64,000 nt of DNA, from NCBI GenBank assembly GCA_040753795.1, contig JBFMDX010000008.1, positions 146,669-210,668 of the forward strand. The letters are read 5' to 3'. Both the position numbers and the translations under genes were made by a program. This DNA comes from Thermodesulfobacteriota bacterium (lineage in GTDB: Bacteria; Desulfobacterota; Desulfobacteria; Desulfobacterales; Desulfosudaceae). Within the stretch, counting starts at the first letter, position 1. Every line of letters starts with the position of its first letter. A model generated the notes under the pieces. That model ran no database searches. It worked only from the letters and a program-made list of their open reading frames with translations, and had not been told where the DNA came from. Shown in pieces: positions 8,851 to 17,974 of the stretch.

Positions 8851-10353
8851 TTATTTCAATATTAAGGTTGTTGCGCCCTGACCGAATTGGGGCCCGGCAA
8901 AGGTGGTCATTTTCAGGTTGGTCAGGTCAAACAACGTGGTGCTCTGGTGGACAAAGTCTCCGGGGACCTGGTTTTCGGCATCATACATCCAGTTAATAAA
9001 GTCGAGCGCCTTGTTGTAGTCATACGTCCCGTAATCCCGATTCAACAGATTGATCATGCCGTCATAGCGGGACAGGGAGCCGCCATCCTGAAAAGTCGGG
9101 GCCAGAATGTTCATGTCAGGAGCGATATAATGATTGGTCTGGATCAGGGCGTCAGGATAGGTCTCCTTCTGGTAATCCGGCATAAGCGCGTACCACCATG
9201 GCTTGGTATAATTCATGTACCGGGCAAAGGAACTGTGCGCCGACACTTCCAGAGACACGCCGCCGCGGTTGGCGCCCTGGCCGTCGGCAATGGCATACAG
9301 CCAGGAAACCCCCCGCTTGGAATTTTTGATCAGGGAAATGGCCTCGGGCAGTTCATCGGCCTGTTCCATGACCCAGCGTGCGGTCAGCAGGCAGCCCATA
9401 CCGAAATAACCGGGCGTACAGTCAGCCGACGGCACCATGTCCATACCGATGCCGAGTCCTTTTTCATTCATGGCGGCAATCCCCCCCACCATTCCGGCCA
9501 CACTGACATTGACGACCCGGTTCCGGCCGCCATCACCGCAGGTCTCGATAATAACCGGGTTATCGGAAAAGCCGTCGCCGCCGAACATGAAGTCCCTGCC
9601 GAAATAGAGATTGTCGTACTTGGTCGCGTTGCCGTCGAGGATGTGGGCGTTGCACGAGAGCTGAAGAAGATCAACTACATCTGAAAAAATTTCCGTGGTG
9701 GTGACAATCGGATAGCCGGCGCTCATGAAGGCATCAAAACCGACATTGAGAAGCAGAACATCCTCATAGCTCAGGTCAACCCCCCGCGCCTGGGCACCGT
9801 GCGCAATACCCTGCATTTCCGCGATATATTCCGTCGGGATATCCGTCTCATTAAGCAACGCGATGTGCTTGAAAACCATGATGCCGATTTCCGTAACCGA
9901 CCACCCGGGGTAATCTTCAATGGTGTCGCCGAAAAACTGACCCAGAAGCAGCTCCACAACAGGCTTTAAGAGCAAATCCTTCGAGAGCCCGACACTGGAC
10001 AGGTTGCCCACGGCGATACTGGTAAAAAACTGGTTCGATGCCACAGCCGCGCATTTTTCCGGAATCAGGTACCCCTGCTGGAAGCCCATTTCATATCCGC
10101 TGCCTTCCAGGTGAAGGAAGGGCTGTTTGTGCCCTGAATCGGTGATAATATATTCCAGGTAACCCTTTCCGTCGGGCGCGTACGTACGATCGACATGGCG
10201 GCCGGGTTCTGGGCCGTCGACGACGGGCGGTGGTGGTGGAGGCGGCGGAGGCGGCTTGGGCGCGGATGCGAATGCAGTGGTTGCCTGAAACAACAAAAAC
10301 AGGATAAGCATTGACAAAACAGTCAGTTCACCAAACAGCCATTTTTTCTTCAT
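8851..10353 (-). CDS. Secreted C45-type Ntn-hydrolase / acyltransferase-like protein with poly-Pro linker
   Basis: A 500-residue exported protein: signal peptide (MKKKWLFGELTVLSML.. to ..TTAFAS), a poly-proline linker at about residues 32-43, then a catalytic domain of the C45 (acyl-CoA:6-aminopenicillanate acyltransferase / phospholipase-B-like) family. The likely nucleophile is Cys234 in QLSCNAHILDGNAT, which becomes N-terminal after autocleavage in this superfamily; YFGRDFMF and AAMNEKGLGIGMDM are family signatures. The start at 10353 is preferred over an in-frame ATG at 10368, because it places GGGGG eight bases upstream. A sigma-54 promoter and three operator-like repeats lie upstream. 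The substrate is unknown: an amide or ester bond. It is paralogous to the next gene. Confidence 0.75.
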   Translation of the reverse strand: MKKKWLFGELTVLSMLILFLLFQATTAFASAPKPPPPPPPPPPVVDGPEPGRHVDRTYAPDGKGYLEYIITDSGHKQPFLHLEGSGYEMGFQQGYLIPEKCAAVASNQFFTSIAVGNLSSVGLSKDLLLKPVVELLLGQFFGDTIEDYPGWSVTEIGIMVFKHIALLNETDIPTEYIAEMQGIAHGAQARGVDLSYEDVLLLNVGFDAFMSAGYPIVTTTEIFSDVVDLLQLSCNAHILDGNATKYDNLYFGRDFMFGGDGFSDNPVIIETCGDGGRNRVVNVSVAGMVGGIAAMNEKGLGIGMDMVPSADCTPGYFGMGCLLTARWVMEQADELPEAISLIKNSKRGVSWLYAIADGQGANRGGVSLEVSAHSSFARYMNYTKPWWYALMPDYQKETYPDALIQTNHYIAPDMNILAPTFQDGGSLSRYDGMINLLNRDYGTYDYNKALDFINWMYDAENQVPGDFVHQSTTLFDLTNLKMTTFAGPQFGQGATTLILK

Positions 10354-10434
10354 CCTCTCATCCCCCATTAATAATGTTACGGTTGTGGTCGACTTGCAGA
10401 ATAATCAGGCATCCTTTTTATCATAATCTTAACA

Positions 10435-10448
10435 GCATGAATCATGCC
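10435..10448 (-). promoter_or_regulatory. Sigma-54 (-24/-12) promoter for the first C45 hydrolase gene
   Basis: On the minus strand the sequence reads cGGCATGATTCATGCt, with GG and GC separated by exactly 10 bases. It is almost the same as the five other -24/-12 elements in this window. It lies about 80 bp before the start codon at 10353. Confidence 0.7.
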
Positions 10449-10506
10449 GAAAAAAATAATCAATATTATTCAATATCTTATTGTTTTTACTGGCTTTGAA
10501 ATTACC

Positions 10507-10558
10507 GAATAAGGAAGAACTGGCTGTGGGATATGGCAAGTTGTCATATAAGATAAGG
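10507..10558 (+). promoter_or_regulatory. Three operator-like direct repeats (putative activator sites)
   Basis: Octamers GAATAAGG (10507), GGATATGG (10529) and AGATAAGG (10551) are spaced exactly 22 bp apart. The nearest begins 58 bp upstream of the -24 GG of the promoter at 10435-10448. They resemble the repeats at 12691-12746 in front of the activator gene at 12763, so the same activator probably serves both C45 genes. Confidence 0.5.
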
Positions 10559-10570
10559 GTTGTTTTGTTA

Positions 10571-10613
10571 GACAACGGGCCTCCTCCCTCTCAAAAGGGG
10601 GATGCCCGTTGTC
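10571..10613. other. Dyad downstream of the C45-fascin gene
   Basis: Ten-base perfect arms (GACAACGGGC / GCCCGTTGTC) enclose a CT-rich loop that can pair further internally. It lies 30 bp after the stop of the minus-strand gene ending at 10643. No clear T-run follows on that strand, so it may be a weak terminator or an RNA-stabilising hairpin. Confidence 0.4.
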
Positions 10614-10642
10614 CCTGTCTTATGGAGTTTATATGGCCGTTT

Positions 10643-12574
10643 TTAGTGAAAAATCACATTAAACTTTTCCCAGTTGCCGATGGATGTTCTGTCGGCCAGG
10701 GCGTCGCCGTCACTTTCGGCAACCACGTATGTGCTGTAAATAGTCTTCAAGGATATCAGGTCACCGTTCTGCAAGGTCCCGCCGGGACGGGTGTGGTTGA
10801 TCAGTTTAAATGTCTGGGGGGCGGTGGTGTCGGCATCCAGCCCGCCGCCCGTGTACCACCACAGAACCTTGACCTTTTTCTTGGCGTTGAAATAATAGTT
10901 CTTTCCCGTGCGGATGGTAACCGTCTCCCCGTCAGCGATATTGTCTGTTTTGCCGTCCGTGCCGGTCACGACAAACTTTTCCCAGTCACCGATGGCGGTC
11001 CGGTTGGCATTGACGGTATTGCCGCCGTTGTTTTCCGCGCAAAAATAGGTTCCATGATATGATTTAAAAGAAAAGGCGGAAGGCGGCGGGGGGTCGGCCG
11101 GCAGGGCATACTCCGTCGCTCCCTGGGCAAAGGTCGGGCCACACAAGGTCTTCATTCTCAGGGTAGTCAGGTCAAACAGGGTCGTGCTCTGATCGACTCT
11201 GCTGTCCGGTGTTTCATTTTCTTCACCGGTCAAATACATCCAGTTGATATAATCAAAGGCCTTGTCAAAATCATAGGTTCCGTATCCCCCCAACGGGTGA
11301 TTAGGATCCTTGAAAATTTCCATCATCCTGTCATAACGGTGCACCGAATCCGCTTCTCCAACATTTAACGGAACATTCAAATACATATCCGGCAGCACAT
11401 AATGATTGGTTTGAAGCACGAAGTCCGGGTAGCTCTCCTGCTGGCGAACATTCGAAGGCATGAGCAATTGCAGAAAAGGGTCCGCGGGAGGCGTATCCAT
11501 GTACCGGGTATACACATGGTGCGCCGACGTCTCCACGGACGCGCCGCCGCGCTCGACACCCCGGCCGTCGGCCAGGACGTACAGCCAGGAAACCCCTCGC
11601 TTGGCGTTTTGGATAACCGAAAGGCCCTGGCTCAGCTCGTCGGCTTGTTCCATGGCGTGACGGGCGGTGAGCAGGCATCCCATACCAAAATCAGCCGGGG
11701 TGCAATCCCCGGACGGCACCATGTCCATGCCAATGCCCAGGCCCTTTTCATTCATGGCGGCCATGCTCCCGATGAGGCCGGTGATACCGACGCTGACGAC
11801 CCGGTTTCTGCCGTCACCGCAAAATTCATAAATCAGCGGATTGTCGGTAAGACGCTGTCCGCTGAACATGAAGTCCCGGCCCATATAGAGGCTGTCGCCC
11901 ACGGTGGCGTTGCCGTCCATGACAAAGGCATTGCAGGCCAGCTGAATGCCGGTCACCTGACCCAGCGCACTGGCTGTCGCCAGCACCGGGGTAGCCAGGG
12001 GATAGGCAAAACTTAACAGCGCGTCAAAACCGACATTGACAAGTAAAACTTCCTCATAATCCAGAACGACCCCCACCGCGGCGGCGCCGTCGACAATACC
12101 GCGCATTTCATCAAGATATTCCGGCGGGATGTATTGTTCATTGTGTTTGGCAATCCGCTTGAACGCAAAAAGCAAAAAGTCGGCCGGCCTCATGCCGGAC
12201 TCACCATAATCCAGCCCCACCCATTCGCCGACATCTGCCAAAAGAAGGTTGACGATAATGTCTCCAAAATCACCCAGCTCCATTATATATTCGGAACAAA
12301 AATCAATTAAAAACGCCTCCGACAAGGTGTTTGTGCAGGCCGTTCCCATCAGATACCCGTGCTGAAACCCCATTTCATATCCGGTGCCCTCCAGGTGAAG
12401 AAAAGGCTGCTGATGGCCTGTATCGGTGGTAATATACTCAAGGTACCCTTTTCCATCGGGCGCGTATGTTCGCGCGGCCAGGGCCTGTCCGCATAACACC
12501 ATACCCGCGAAAACAGCCAGTGACACCATCAGTATCAGGGAAAAGGTAAAATGTTTGGTTCTGTTTTTCATCAT
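10643..12574 (-). CDS. Secreted C45-type Ntn-hydrolase with C-terminal fascin-like beta-trefoil
   Basis: A signal peptide (to about residue 34, ..GQALAA) is followed by a C45-type catalytic domain closely paralogous to the preceding gene's product. It shares TYAPDGKGYLEYI, HLEGTGYEMGFQ and a likely nucleophile Cys214 in QLACNAFVMDGNAT. The extra C-terminal 144 residues (500-643) contain repeated units such as GTYFCAENNGGNTVNANRT and STYVVAESDGDALADRTSIG, each ending in GDWEKF or GNWEKF. This is the pattern of fascin-type beta-trefoils, which often bind polysaccharide or protein surfaces. It is read from a sigma-54 promoter divergent from the activator gene at 12763. Export plus a binding module suggests action on a polymeric or surface-bound substrate; the chemistry is unassigned. 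Confidence 0.75.
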   Translation of the reverse strand: MMKNRTKHFTFSLILMVSLAVFAGMVLCGQALAARTYAPDGKGYLEYITTDTGHQQPFLHLEGTGYEMGFQHGYLMGTACTNTLSEAFLIDFCSEYIMELGDFGDIIVNLLLADVGEWVGLDYGESGMRPADFLLFAFKRIAKHNEQYIPPEYLDEMRGIVDGAAAVGVVLDYEEVLLVNVGFDALLSFAYPLATPVLATASALGQVTGIQLACNAFVMDGNATVGDSLYMGRDFMFSGQRLTDNPLIYEFCGDGRNRVVSVGITGLIGSMAAMNEKGLGIGMDMVPSGDCTPADFGMGCLLTARHAMEQADELSQGLSVIQNAKRGVSWLYVLADGRGVERGGASVETSAHHVYTRYMDTPPADPFLQLLMPSNVRQQESYPDFVLQTNHYVLPDMYLNVPLNVGEADSVHRYDRMMEIFKDPNHPLGGYGTYDFDKAFDYINWMYLTGEENETPDSRVDQSTTLFDLTTLRMKTLCGPTFAQGATEYALPADPPPPSAFSFKSYHGTYFCAENNGGNTVNANRTAIGDWEKFVVTGTDGKTDNIADGETVTIRTGKNYYFNAKKKVKVLWWYTGGGLDADTTAPQTFKLINHTRPGGTLQNGDLISLKTIYSTYVVAESDGDALADRTSIGNWEKFNVIFH

Positions 12575-12623
12575 GAATACCCCCTCTTCTTCGAGATTAT
12601 AAAAGCTGAATACAAGAAATAGA

Positions 12624-12637
12624 GCATTATCCGTGCC
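12624..12637 (-). promoter_or_regulatory. Sigma-54 promoter for the C45-fascin gene
   Basis: Minus strand aGGCACGGATAATGCt has GG-N10-GC spacing and a close match to the sigma-54 consensus (TGGCAC-N5-TTGC). It lies 50 bp before the start codon at 12574 and is divergent from the activator gene at 12763. Confidence 0.75.
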
Positions 12638-12690
12638 TAAAAATTAATATTTAATTTTCAGTATGTTATTTTGATAATTGCTACGATTCC

Positions 12691-12746
12691 GTTGAATACG
12701 GAAGCTTTGCCTGTTGAATGTGGAAGGTTGTTGAATATGGAAGGTT
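12691..12746 (+). promoter_or_regulatory. Three 17-bp direct repeats between activator gene and its sigma-54 target
   Basis: GTTGAATACGGAAGCTT (12691), GTTGAATGTGGAAGGTT (12713) and GTTGAATATGGAAGGTT (12730). The core GAATAyGG of the first copy starts 56 bp upstream of the -24 GG at 12637, the right distance for enhancer sites of a sigma-54 activator. They abut the activator start codon (12763), so autoregulation is also possible. Confidence 0.6.
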
Positions 12747-12762
12747 GTGATAGGATATTCAC

Positions 12763-14847
12763 ATGGCAATAGACATGAACACCATTCTTCAAAAAATGCG
12801 GCGCATAAACAATGAAACCGATATTCAGAAAGTGCTGTCTGATACTTTCGGTTATATTTCAAAAATCGCCCCACTGTGGAAAATGAGCTGGCTCCAATAT
12901 CACCAGGATCTTCGATTGGTGAGAATTATTGCCCAGGCCCTGCCGGCCGGAGGGGAACTGACCAATTTCATGTATGAAACGTCGAAAGAGATAATGGATC
13001 TGGCCTGCAGCGGGGAAAACCCTGACATCTACATTGTCAATCGTCCGGAAAAAGATCCCGTCGGAAGCGAAATATCCGCGCGTGCCCGGCATTTTGAATG
13101 GTCAGCCGTGTTTGTCATCTTTAAAAACGCCTCCGGCGCTTATGGCTCCGCAATGATAACGGCGGAAGGTAAAGACCGCTTTACGGAGGAACATTCCCGT
13201 CGGCTGCTTGCCTTGAAAGAACCCCTTGGCCTGGTTCTGGATATCCTGATTAAAAACCACGAAAAGAAAAACCTCCCTCCTTCCCGGAAAGAACCCGTGG
13301 AGGATAAAAACGAATTTTTCCGCCAGGTCACCCGCAGATTATGCGGCCACCTGGATCTGGAATCCGGACTCGCCGGATGTCTTCAATACCTCAGCCGGTT
13401 TTTACCCGCCGACGGGCTCTTTGTCAGGCAGGTGGAGCCGGAGCTGCTTTCCGAACGCATACTGGCTGAAAGCTATGGTTTCTTTCGCCCGCAGTCAGAA
13501 TCCCTTGTCCCTCTGGCCGCGGATGATTCGCTGTTCAAGGACGGCAGGGAACTTCTGGAGACACGTATTATCAATCAGCCCGATCACCACCCTTTTGCAA
13601 AAACCTATACCCAATTATTTGGTGAGGACATATCGTTTATTGCCATGCCCCTTATTCACAAGGAAAACCGGCTGGGTATTGCGGTACTGGGTCTGGAAGG
13701 CAGGCAGCGTTATACGGAAGAACACCGGCGGCTTTTTGAAATGCTCCATGATCCCTTCGTCCTGGCCCTGGCCAACAATATCAAGCACCGCGAAGTCCTT
13801 CGCCTGAAGGAAATGATCGAAGCCGAGAAGAAAGACCTTCAGGAAGAATTGCAGGACACCAGAAGCCAGGCCATTATCGGCGCCGGCCTGGGGTTGAAAG
13901 AGATCATGGAAAACGCCCGCCTGGTGGCTTATAAGGACAGCCCGGTATTGCTCCGGGGTGAAACCGGCGTGGGCAAGGAACTGATCGCCAACTTCATCCA
14001 CCGGAAATCGGCTAGAAATCATGGCCCTTTTATCAAGGTGAATTGTGGCGCCATACCGGATACGCTGGTGGACAGCGAACTGTTCGGTCACGAAAAAGGG
14101 GCTTTCACCGGCGCGACCAGCCGGAAAAAAGGCCGGTTTGACAGGGCCAGCGGCGGAACGATTTTTCTGGATGAAATCGGGGAGCTGCCCCTGCCGGCCC
14201 AGGTCCGCCTGCTCCGGGTTCTGCAGAACAAAGTTATTGAACGCGTGGGCGGCACCGAGACCATACCGGTTGATGTCCGTATTATCGCCGCCACCCACCG
14301 CAACCTGGAAGAGATGGTCGCGTCCGGGAAATTCCGGGAGGATTTGTGGTTCCGGCTGAATGTGTTTCCCATCCGGATCCCCCCTTTGCGGTCAAGGCAA
14401 ACGGACATCCCGGCCCTGGTGGATTATTTTATCGAAACAAAATCCCGTGAACTCAAGCTCTCTCACAAACCATCCCTGTCATTCGGTGCCATGGGCAGAC
14501 TGACCGCTTATGAATGGCCGGGAAATATCCGCGAATTAAAAAATGTCATTGAAAGGGAGTTGATCGTCAACAGGGGCGAGGCGCTTTCGTTCCAGAGCAT
14601 CGAGCATATGCCGTCAAAAGACAGCCCTGCGGACAACGTGTTTTGGAAAGATAATGTTCTGGGACTGGATGAAATCTTTACCCGTCACGTTAAGAAGGTT
14701 CTGAGCCTCACCAACGGAAAAGTAGAAGGACCGGGGGGCGCCGCGGAATTACTCAATATTAATCCCAGCACGCTGCGCACCCGAATGAGAAAGCTGAAAA
14801 TCCCTTTCGGCGTGAAAAGCAGTCAGGATCATCTCCCGATTCGTTGA
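12763..14847 (+). CDS. Sigma-54-dependent activator, GAF-GAF-AAA+-Fis (module 1, type A)
   Basis: A 694-residue FhlA-like enhancer-binding protein. Residues 1-165 form a divergent GAF-like sensor segment. A second GAF-like domain (from EDKNEFFRQVTRRLCGHLDL, about 180-340) leads into a coiled linker. The AAA+ domain (about 370-610) has Walker A GETGVGKE, the sigma-54 contact loop GAFTGA and Walker B GGTIFLDE. The Fis-type helix-turn-helix (GGAAELLNINPSTLRTRM) is at the C-terminus. There is no receiver domain, so the input is probably a small ligand bound by the GAF regions. It lies divergent to the C45-fascin gene with operator-like repeats between, and a type-B paralogue follows in tandem. 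Confidence 0.9.
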   Translation: MAIDMNTILQKMRRINNETDIQKVLSDTFGYISKIAPLWKMSWLQYHQDLRLVRIIAQALPAGGELTNFMYETSKEIMDLACSGENPDIYIVNRPEKDPVGSEISARARHFEWSAVFVIFKNASGAYGSAMITAEGKDRFTEEHSRRLLALKEPLGLVLDILIKNHEKKNLPPSRKEPVEDKNEFFRQVTRRLCGHLDLESGLAGCLQYLSRFLPADGLFVRQVEPELLSERILAESYGFFRPQSESLVPLAADDSLFKDGRELLETRIINQPDHHPFAKTYTQLFGEDISFIAMPLIHKENRLGIAVLGLEGRQRYTEEHRRLFEMLHDPFVLALANNIKHREVLRLKEMIEAEKKDLQEELQDTRSQAIIGAGLGLKEIMENARLVAYKDSPVLLRGETGVGKELIANFIHRKSARNHGPFIKVNCGAIPDTLVDSELFGHEKGAFTGATSRKKGRFDRASGGTIFLDEIGELPLPAQVRLLRVLQNKVIERVGGTETIPVDVRIIAATHRNLEEMVASGKFREDLWFRLNVFPIRIPPLRSRQTDIPALVDYFIETKSRELKLSHKPSLSFGAMGRLTAYEWPGNIRELKNVIERELIVNRGEALSFQSIEHMPSKDSPADNVFWKDNVLGLDEIFTRHVKKVLSLTNGKVEGPGGAAELLNINPSTLRTRMRKLKIPFGVKSSQDHLPIR

Positions 14848-14965
14848 AACAGTACCAGGGTAAATCAACCCTCTCAATAAGGCGCTAATGGGTTCGAGGG
14901 TTCAATTCTTCTTTTCAAACTAATCTGGAAAAGAACCAAACGTAAAACCATATAACCGGAAGCCG

Positions 14966-17023
14966 ATGATGGACTACGATTTTAACCAGGTAAAATTGAG
15001 ATTATCTTCAAAAGGGGATATCGGTGAGACGCTGTGCGCGTATTATGAGTGTCTTCATGAGTTCCTGCCGGTTGATCAGATCAGTCTGGCGAAATTTGAT
15101 TTTGATCAGAAATACATGCGGATATTCGCCCAGGTGTCTGAAACCGGGAGTGAAATGACGAATTTCTCCTACGAGGTCCCGGAGCAGCTCCTGGATTTGA
15201 TGAAACAAGGCAAGCTGCCTGAGATATATGTGATCAATGAACCAGACACAGATCCCATCGGCAGAGCGATCATTGATTTCGAAGGGGTCAGTGACTGGTC
15301 ATTGATTTTTCTTCCGATTAAAGAACATCATGTGGTAAGCGGAGCCATCCTTTTTGTTGCCAATTCCCGGAAAAAATTTGCGGAAAACCATTCTTTCCTG
15401 CTTAAAGATTTATATGATGAACATAAATGGCTGCTTGAAATCGCCGTTCAAAAATATGGGATTACATTTTCAGGTTACCGTGAATATGAACCCGTTGAAG
15501 ACGAACATGATTTTTTTCGCCAGGTCACCCGGCGATTATGCGGGCATCTTGACCTGGAAACCGGTGCCTTGCACTGCCTTCAGTACATCAGCCGGTTTTT
15601 ACCCGCCACTTCACTGATGGCCGGCCAGTTATCCCAGGATATGCAAGCGGATGTTACCGTAGTTAAATGGTCGGGCCTCTTTCATTACGGGGATATCACC
15701 ATACCCTGGAATCTGGAAAAAGCGAACCTGATGGAAATGATGGCTTTGCCCCGGGTCATCATCACCCATCAACCCGAAAAAGATCCGCTGCTCAGCGATT
15801 ATGTGGAAAGATTCGGCGCCGACTGGTCGGCCATCTCCATGGCGCTGTATCGGGACGGAATGCCCTTCGGTTTTGCTTCCATTTCCATAGAGGGAAGGAA
15901 TCAATATAATGAAACGCACATGGCCTTGTTTTCCATGCTCCACGATCCTTTTGCCCTGGCCCTTTCCAACAATATCAAACACCGCGAAATCATCCATCTG
16001 AAGAATGCCATCGAAGCCGAGAAAAAAGTCCTGCAGGAGGAGTTGCATGACTTTCGAGGCGATACGATCATCGGTAAGAATTCAGGCTTGAGGGGGGTTA
16101 TGGAAAATGCCCGCCTCGTCGCCGGTCAGGACAGCCCGGTCTTGTTGTCCGGTGAAACCGGTACGGGCAAGGAGATGGTGGCCAATTTCATCCATCAGCA
16201 CTCGTCAAGAAGAGATGGTCCCTTTATCAAGGTCAATTGCGGGGCCATACCGGATACGCTGGTGGACAGCGAACTGTTCGGTCATGAAAAGGGAGCATTT
16301 ACGGGCGCGGACAGCCGGAAATTGGGCCGCTTTGAAAGAGCGGACAGGGGGACGATCTTTCTGGATGAGATCGGCGAGCTGCCCTTGGCCGCCCAGGTCC
16401 GCCTGCTCCGGGTGCTTCAGCATAAAATCATCGAACGGGTCGGAGGAACTGAATCCATACCCGTTAATATCCGCGTCATTGCCGCCACCAACCGCAACCT
16501 GGAAGAAATGGTCGCTTCCGGGCGGTTTCGGGAAGACCTGTGGTTCCGCCTGAATGTATTTCCCGTCCAAATCCCCCCCTTGCGGTCGCGTAAGATGGAT
16601 ATTCCGGCCCTGCTGGATCATTTTATTGAAAAAAAATCCGTTGAATTGAATCTATCCCAGAGACCGTCCCTGTCGCCCGGCGCTTTGAAGATTTTGACGG
16701 CTTATAACTGGCCGGGGAATGTGCGTGAACTGGAGAACGTGGTTGAAAGAGAATTGATCCTCAGCAAGGGAGAAACGCTTACCTTTCAGAACATCGACTT
16801 CCATCTGTCGAAAGTTAACGCCCCGGACAACGGGCTTCCGGAAAATGAAAACCTGGAAATGGATAAAGTGTATATCCGGCACATCACCAACGTTCTGGCC
16901 CTGACAAGCGGCAAAATAAACGGCCCCGGCGGCGCCGCCGAATTGCTGAAAGTCAAACCCAGCACCCTCCGTCACCGGATGGATAAACTGGGGATTGTCT
17001 ATGGCTGGGAAAAGAGAAAATAA
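14966..17023 (+). CDS. Sigma-54-dependent activator, GAF-GAF-AAA+-Fis (module 1, type B)
   Basis: A 685-residue paralogue of the preceding activator with the same AAA+ (GETGTGKE, GAFTGA, GGTIFLDE) and Fis regions. It has a different N-terminal sensor that defines type B (GETLCAYYECLHEFLPVDQISLAKFDFD), also seen in the genes at 25489 and 48851. The second GAF-like domain starts at EDEHDFFRQVTRRLCGHLDL. It lies 118 bp downstream of its type-A partner with no promoter that can be called with confidence. The constant A-then-B order in three places suggests the two proteins act together, possibly as mixed hexamers, which is inference. Confidence 0.9.
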   Translation: MMDYDFNQVKLRLSSKGDIGETLCAYYECLHEFLPVDQISLAKFDFDQKYMRIFAQVSETGSEMTNFSYEVPEQLLDLMKQGKLPEIYVINEPDTDPIGRAIIDFEGVSDWSLIFLPIKEHHVVSGAILFVANSRKKFAENHSFLLKDLYDEHKWLLEIAVQKYGITFSGYREYEPVEDEHDFFRQVTRRLCGHLDLETGALHCLQYISRFLPATSLMAGQLSQDMQADVTVVKWSGLFHYGDITIPWNLEKANLMEMMALPRVIITHQPEKDPLLSDYVERFGADWSAISMALYRDGMPFGFASISIEGRNQYNETHMALFSMLHDPFALALSNNIKHREIIHLKNAIEAEKKVLQEELHDFRGDTIIGKNSGLRGVMENARLVAGQDSPVLLSGETGTGKEMVANFIHQHSSRRDGPFIKVNCGAIPDTLVDSELFGHEKGAFTGADSRKLGRFERADRGTIFLDEIGELPLAAQVRLLRVLQHKIIERVGGTESIPVNIRVIAATNRNLEEMVASGRFREDLWFRLNVFPVQIPPLRSRKMDIPALLDHFIEKKSVELNLSQRPSLSPGALKILTAYNWPGNVRELENVVERELILSKGETLTFQNIDFHLSKVNAPDNGLPENENLEMDKVYIRHITNVLALTSGKINGPGGAAELLKVKPSTLRHRMDKLGIVYGWEKRK

Positions 17024-17071
17024 ACTGAAGTGGCCTGGCCGTAAATACCCAGGGCATATCGGAAAAACAGG

Positions 17072-17102
17072 ATCCGGGGCAGCGATGCCTTGCCCCCCGG
17101 AT
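17072..17102. terminator. Terminator between convergent genes
   Basis: Arms ATCCGGGGCA / TGCCCCCCGGAT (two-base bulge) form a GC-rich hairpin. On the minus strand it is followed by CCTGTTTTTCC, so it mainly terminates the outer-membrane protein gene ending at 17132. It may also stop read-through from the activator gene. Confidence 0.7.
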
Positions 17103-17131
17103 TCAGGGTTTAACCAGGACAAAGGTCATGA

Positions 17132-17857
17132 CTAAAAAGTGTAAGCGACGCTGATACCACCATATAAATTGGTGTCGACCACATCATCCGGCAGCACATC
17201 CTTGTCCAGAGTGTCGCTATAGTTAATGGAGGCTTCCAGGCTCAAGGCGTCGCTGACTGTATAAGCGCTCTTCAGCGAAAAACAGTAATCGTACCAGCCG
17301 CCGTCATCACCGCCATAGGCTTCCGCGAAATCCGTATCCGCCAAACCGGCGGCGGCTGAAACTTCGACGCCGAGGGCGTCGGTCACATCCAGGCCGTAAG
17401 AGGCGGAGAGATTGCCATACCAGCCGTCCACCTCATCGACGTCGCAGTAAGCGGCCAACCCCAGCGACAGTCCTCCGAGGACGGGCCATCCCAAGCTGGC
17501 ATAGAGCTCCCGGGTGCCGTCTTCGCCGGCCGGGAACAGGTATTCGGCCAGTCCCAGTTCAATCTCCACATTTTGCAGGCTGAACCCATAATAGGGCGTA
17601 ATGTCGATTTCGGAGAACTCGTTATCATCAAGGGTGTTGTCATAGTCGCCGACATCATAATTCCCCCAGACGTTTATGCCGAAACCGCCGCTGGTCACAT
17701 CAATACTGGGCTGGACCACCAGCCCGTCATTAAAGGTAATGCCACGCCAGACATAGGCTGAATTCACATCAATCGCCCCGGTCGCTTCGGCCGCCAGGGC
17801 TTGTCCGCCCGTCATTAAAACAACCACCGCCGCCAGATAAAATAATGTTTTTTTCAT
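17132..17857 (-). CDS. Outer-membrane beta-barrel protein (TIGR02001-like)
   Basis: A 241-residue exported protein with a clear signal peptide (MKKTLFYLAAVVVLMTGGQALA) and a mature part made of short alternating strands (for example AYVWRGITF, GFGINVWGNYD, GGISVAYTF). It ends in Phe as is usual for BAM-inserted barrels. The AYVWRGITF segment and the acidic loops fit the TIGR02001 family of uncharacterised barrels found in many Proteobacteria. It is probably a passive pore or structural barrel. It is a single gene, 117 bp from the next gene upstream. Confidence 0.75.
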   Translation of the reverse strand: MKKTLFYLAAVVVLMTGGQALAAEATGAIDVNSAYVWRGITFNDGLVVQPSIDVTSGGFGINVWGNYDVGDYDNTLDDNEFSEIDITPYYGFSLQNVEIELGLAEYLFPAGEDGTRELYASLGWPVLGGLSLGLAAYCDVDEVDGWYGNLSASYGLDVTDALGVEVSAAAGLADTDFAEAYGGDDGGWYDYCFSLKSAYTVSDALSLEASINYSDTLDKDVLPDDVVDTNLYGGISVAYTF

Positions 17858-17974
17858 GGCCTTTTATCCTTATAAAAATCAGGTTGCTTGGTCAGTGTTT
17901 TTCCTGCTGCTATCGGTTACAGCATGCGCACAAACCAAAAGAAAACATCAGCCGACACCTTGTTCCCTGTGAAA

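Noticed and set aside
10224..10256. GGN-rich microsatellite in the first C45 gene as a phase-variable tract
   Set aside because: It encodes the poly-proline linker in frame with mixed third bases, so slippage is unlikely and triplet changes would not shift the frame.
12691..12746. CRISPR-like or iteron-origin interpretation of the direct repeats
   Set aside because: Units are 17 bp with no spacers of constant length and no cas or rep genes. Their fixed distance from a -24/-12 promoter fits activator sites better.
17858..17974. A sigma-54 promoter upstream of the outer-membrane protein gene (GG..GC near 17.93 kb)
   Set aside because: The GG-to-GC spacing is 11, not 10, and the flanks do not match the six good elements.
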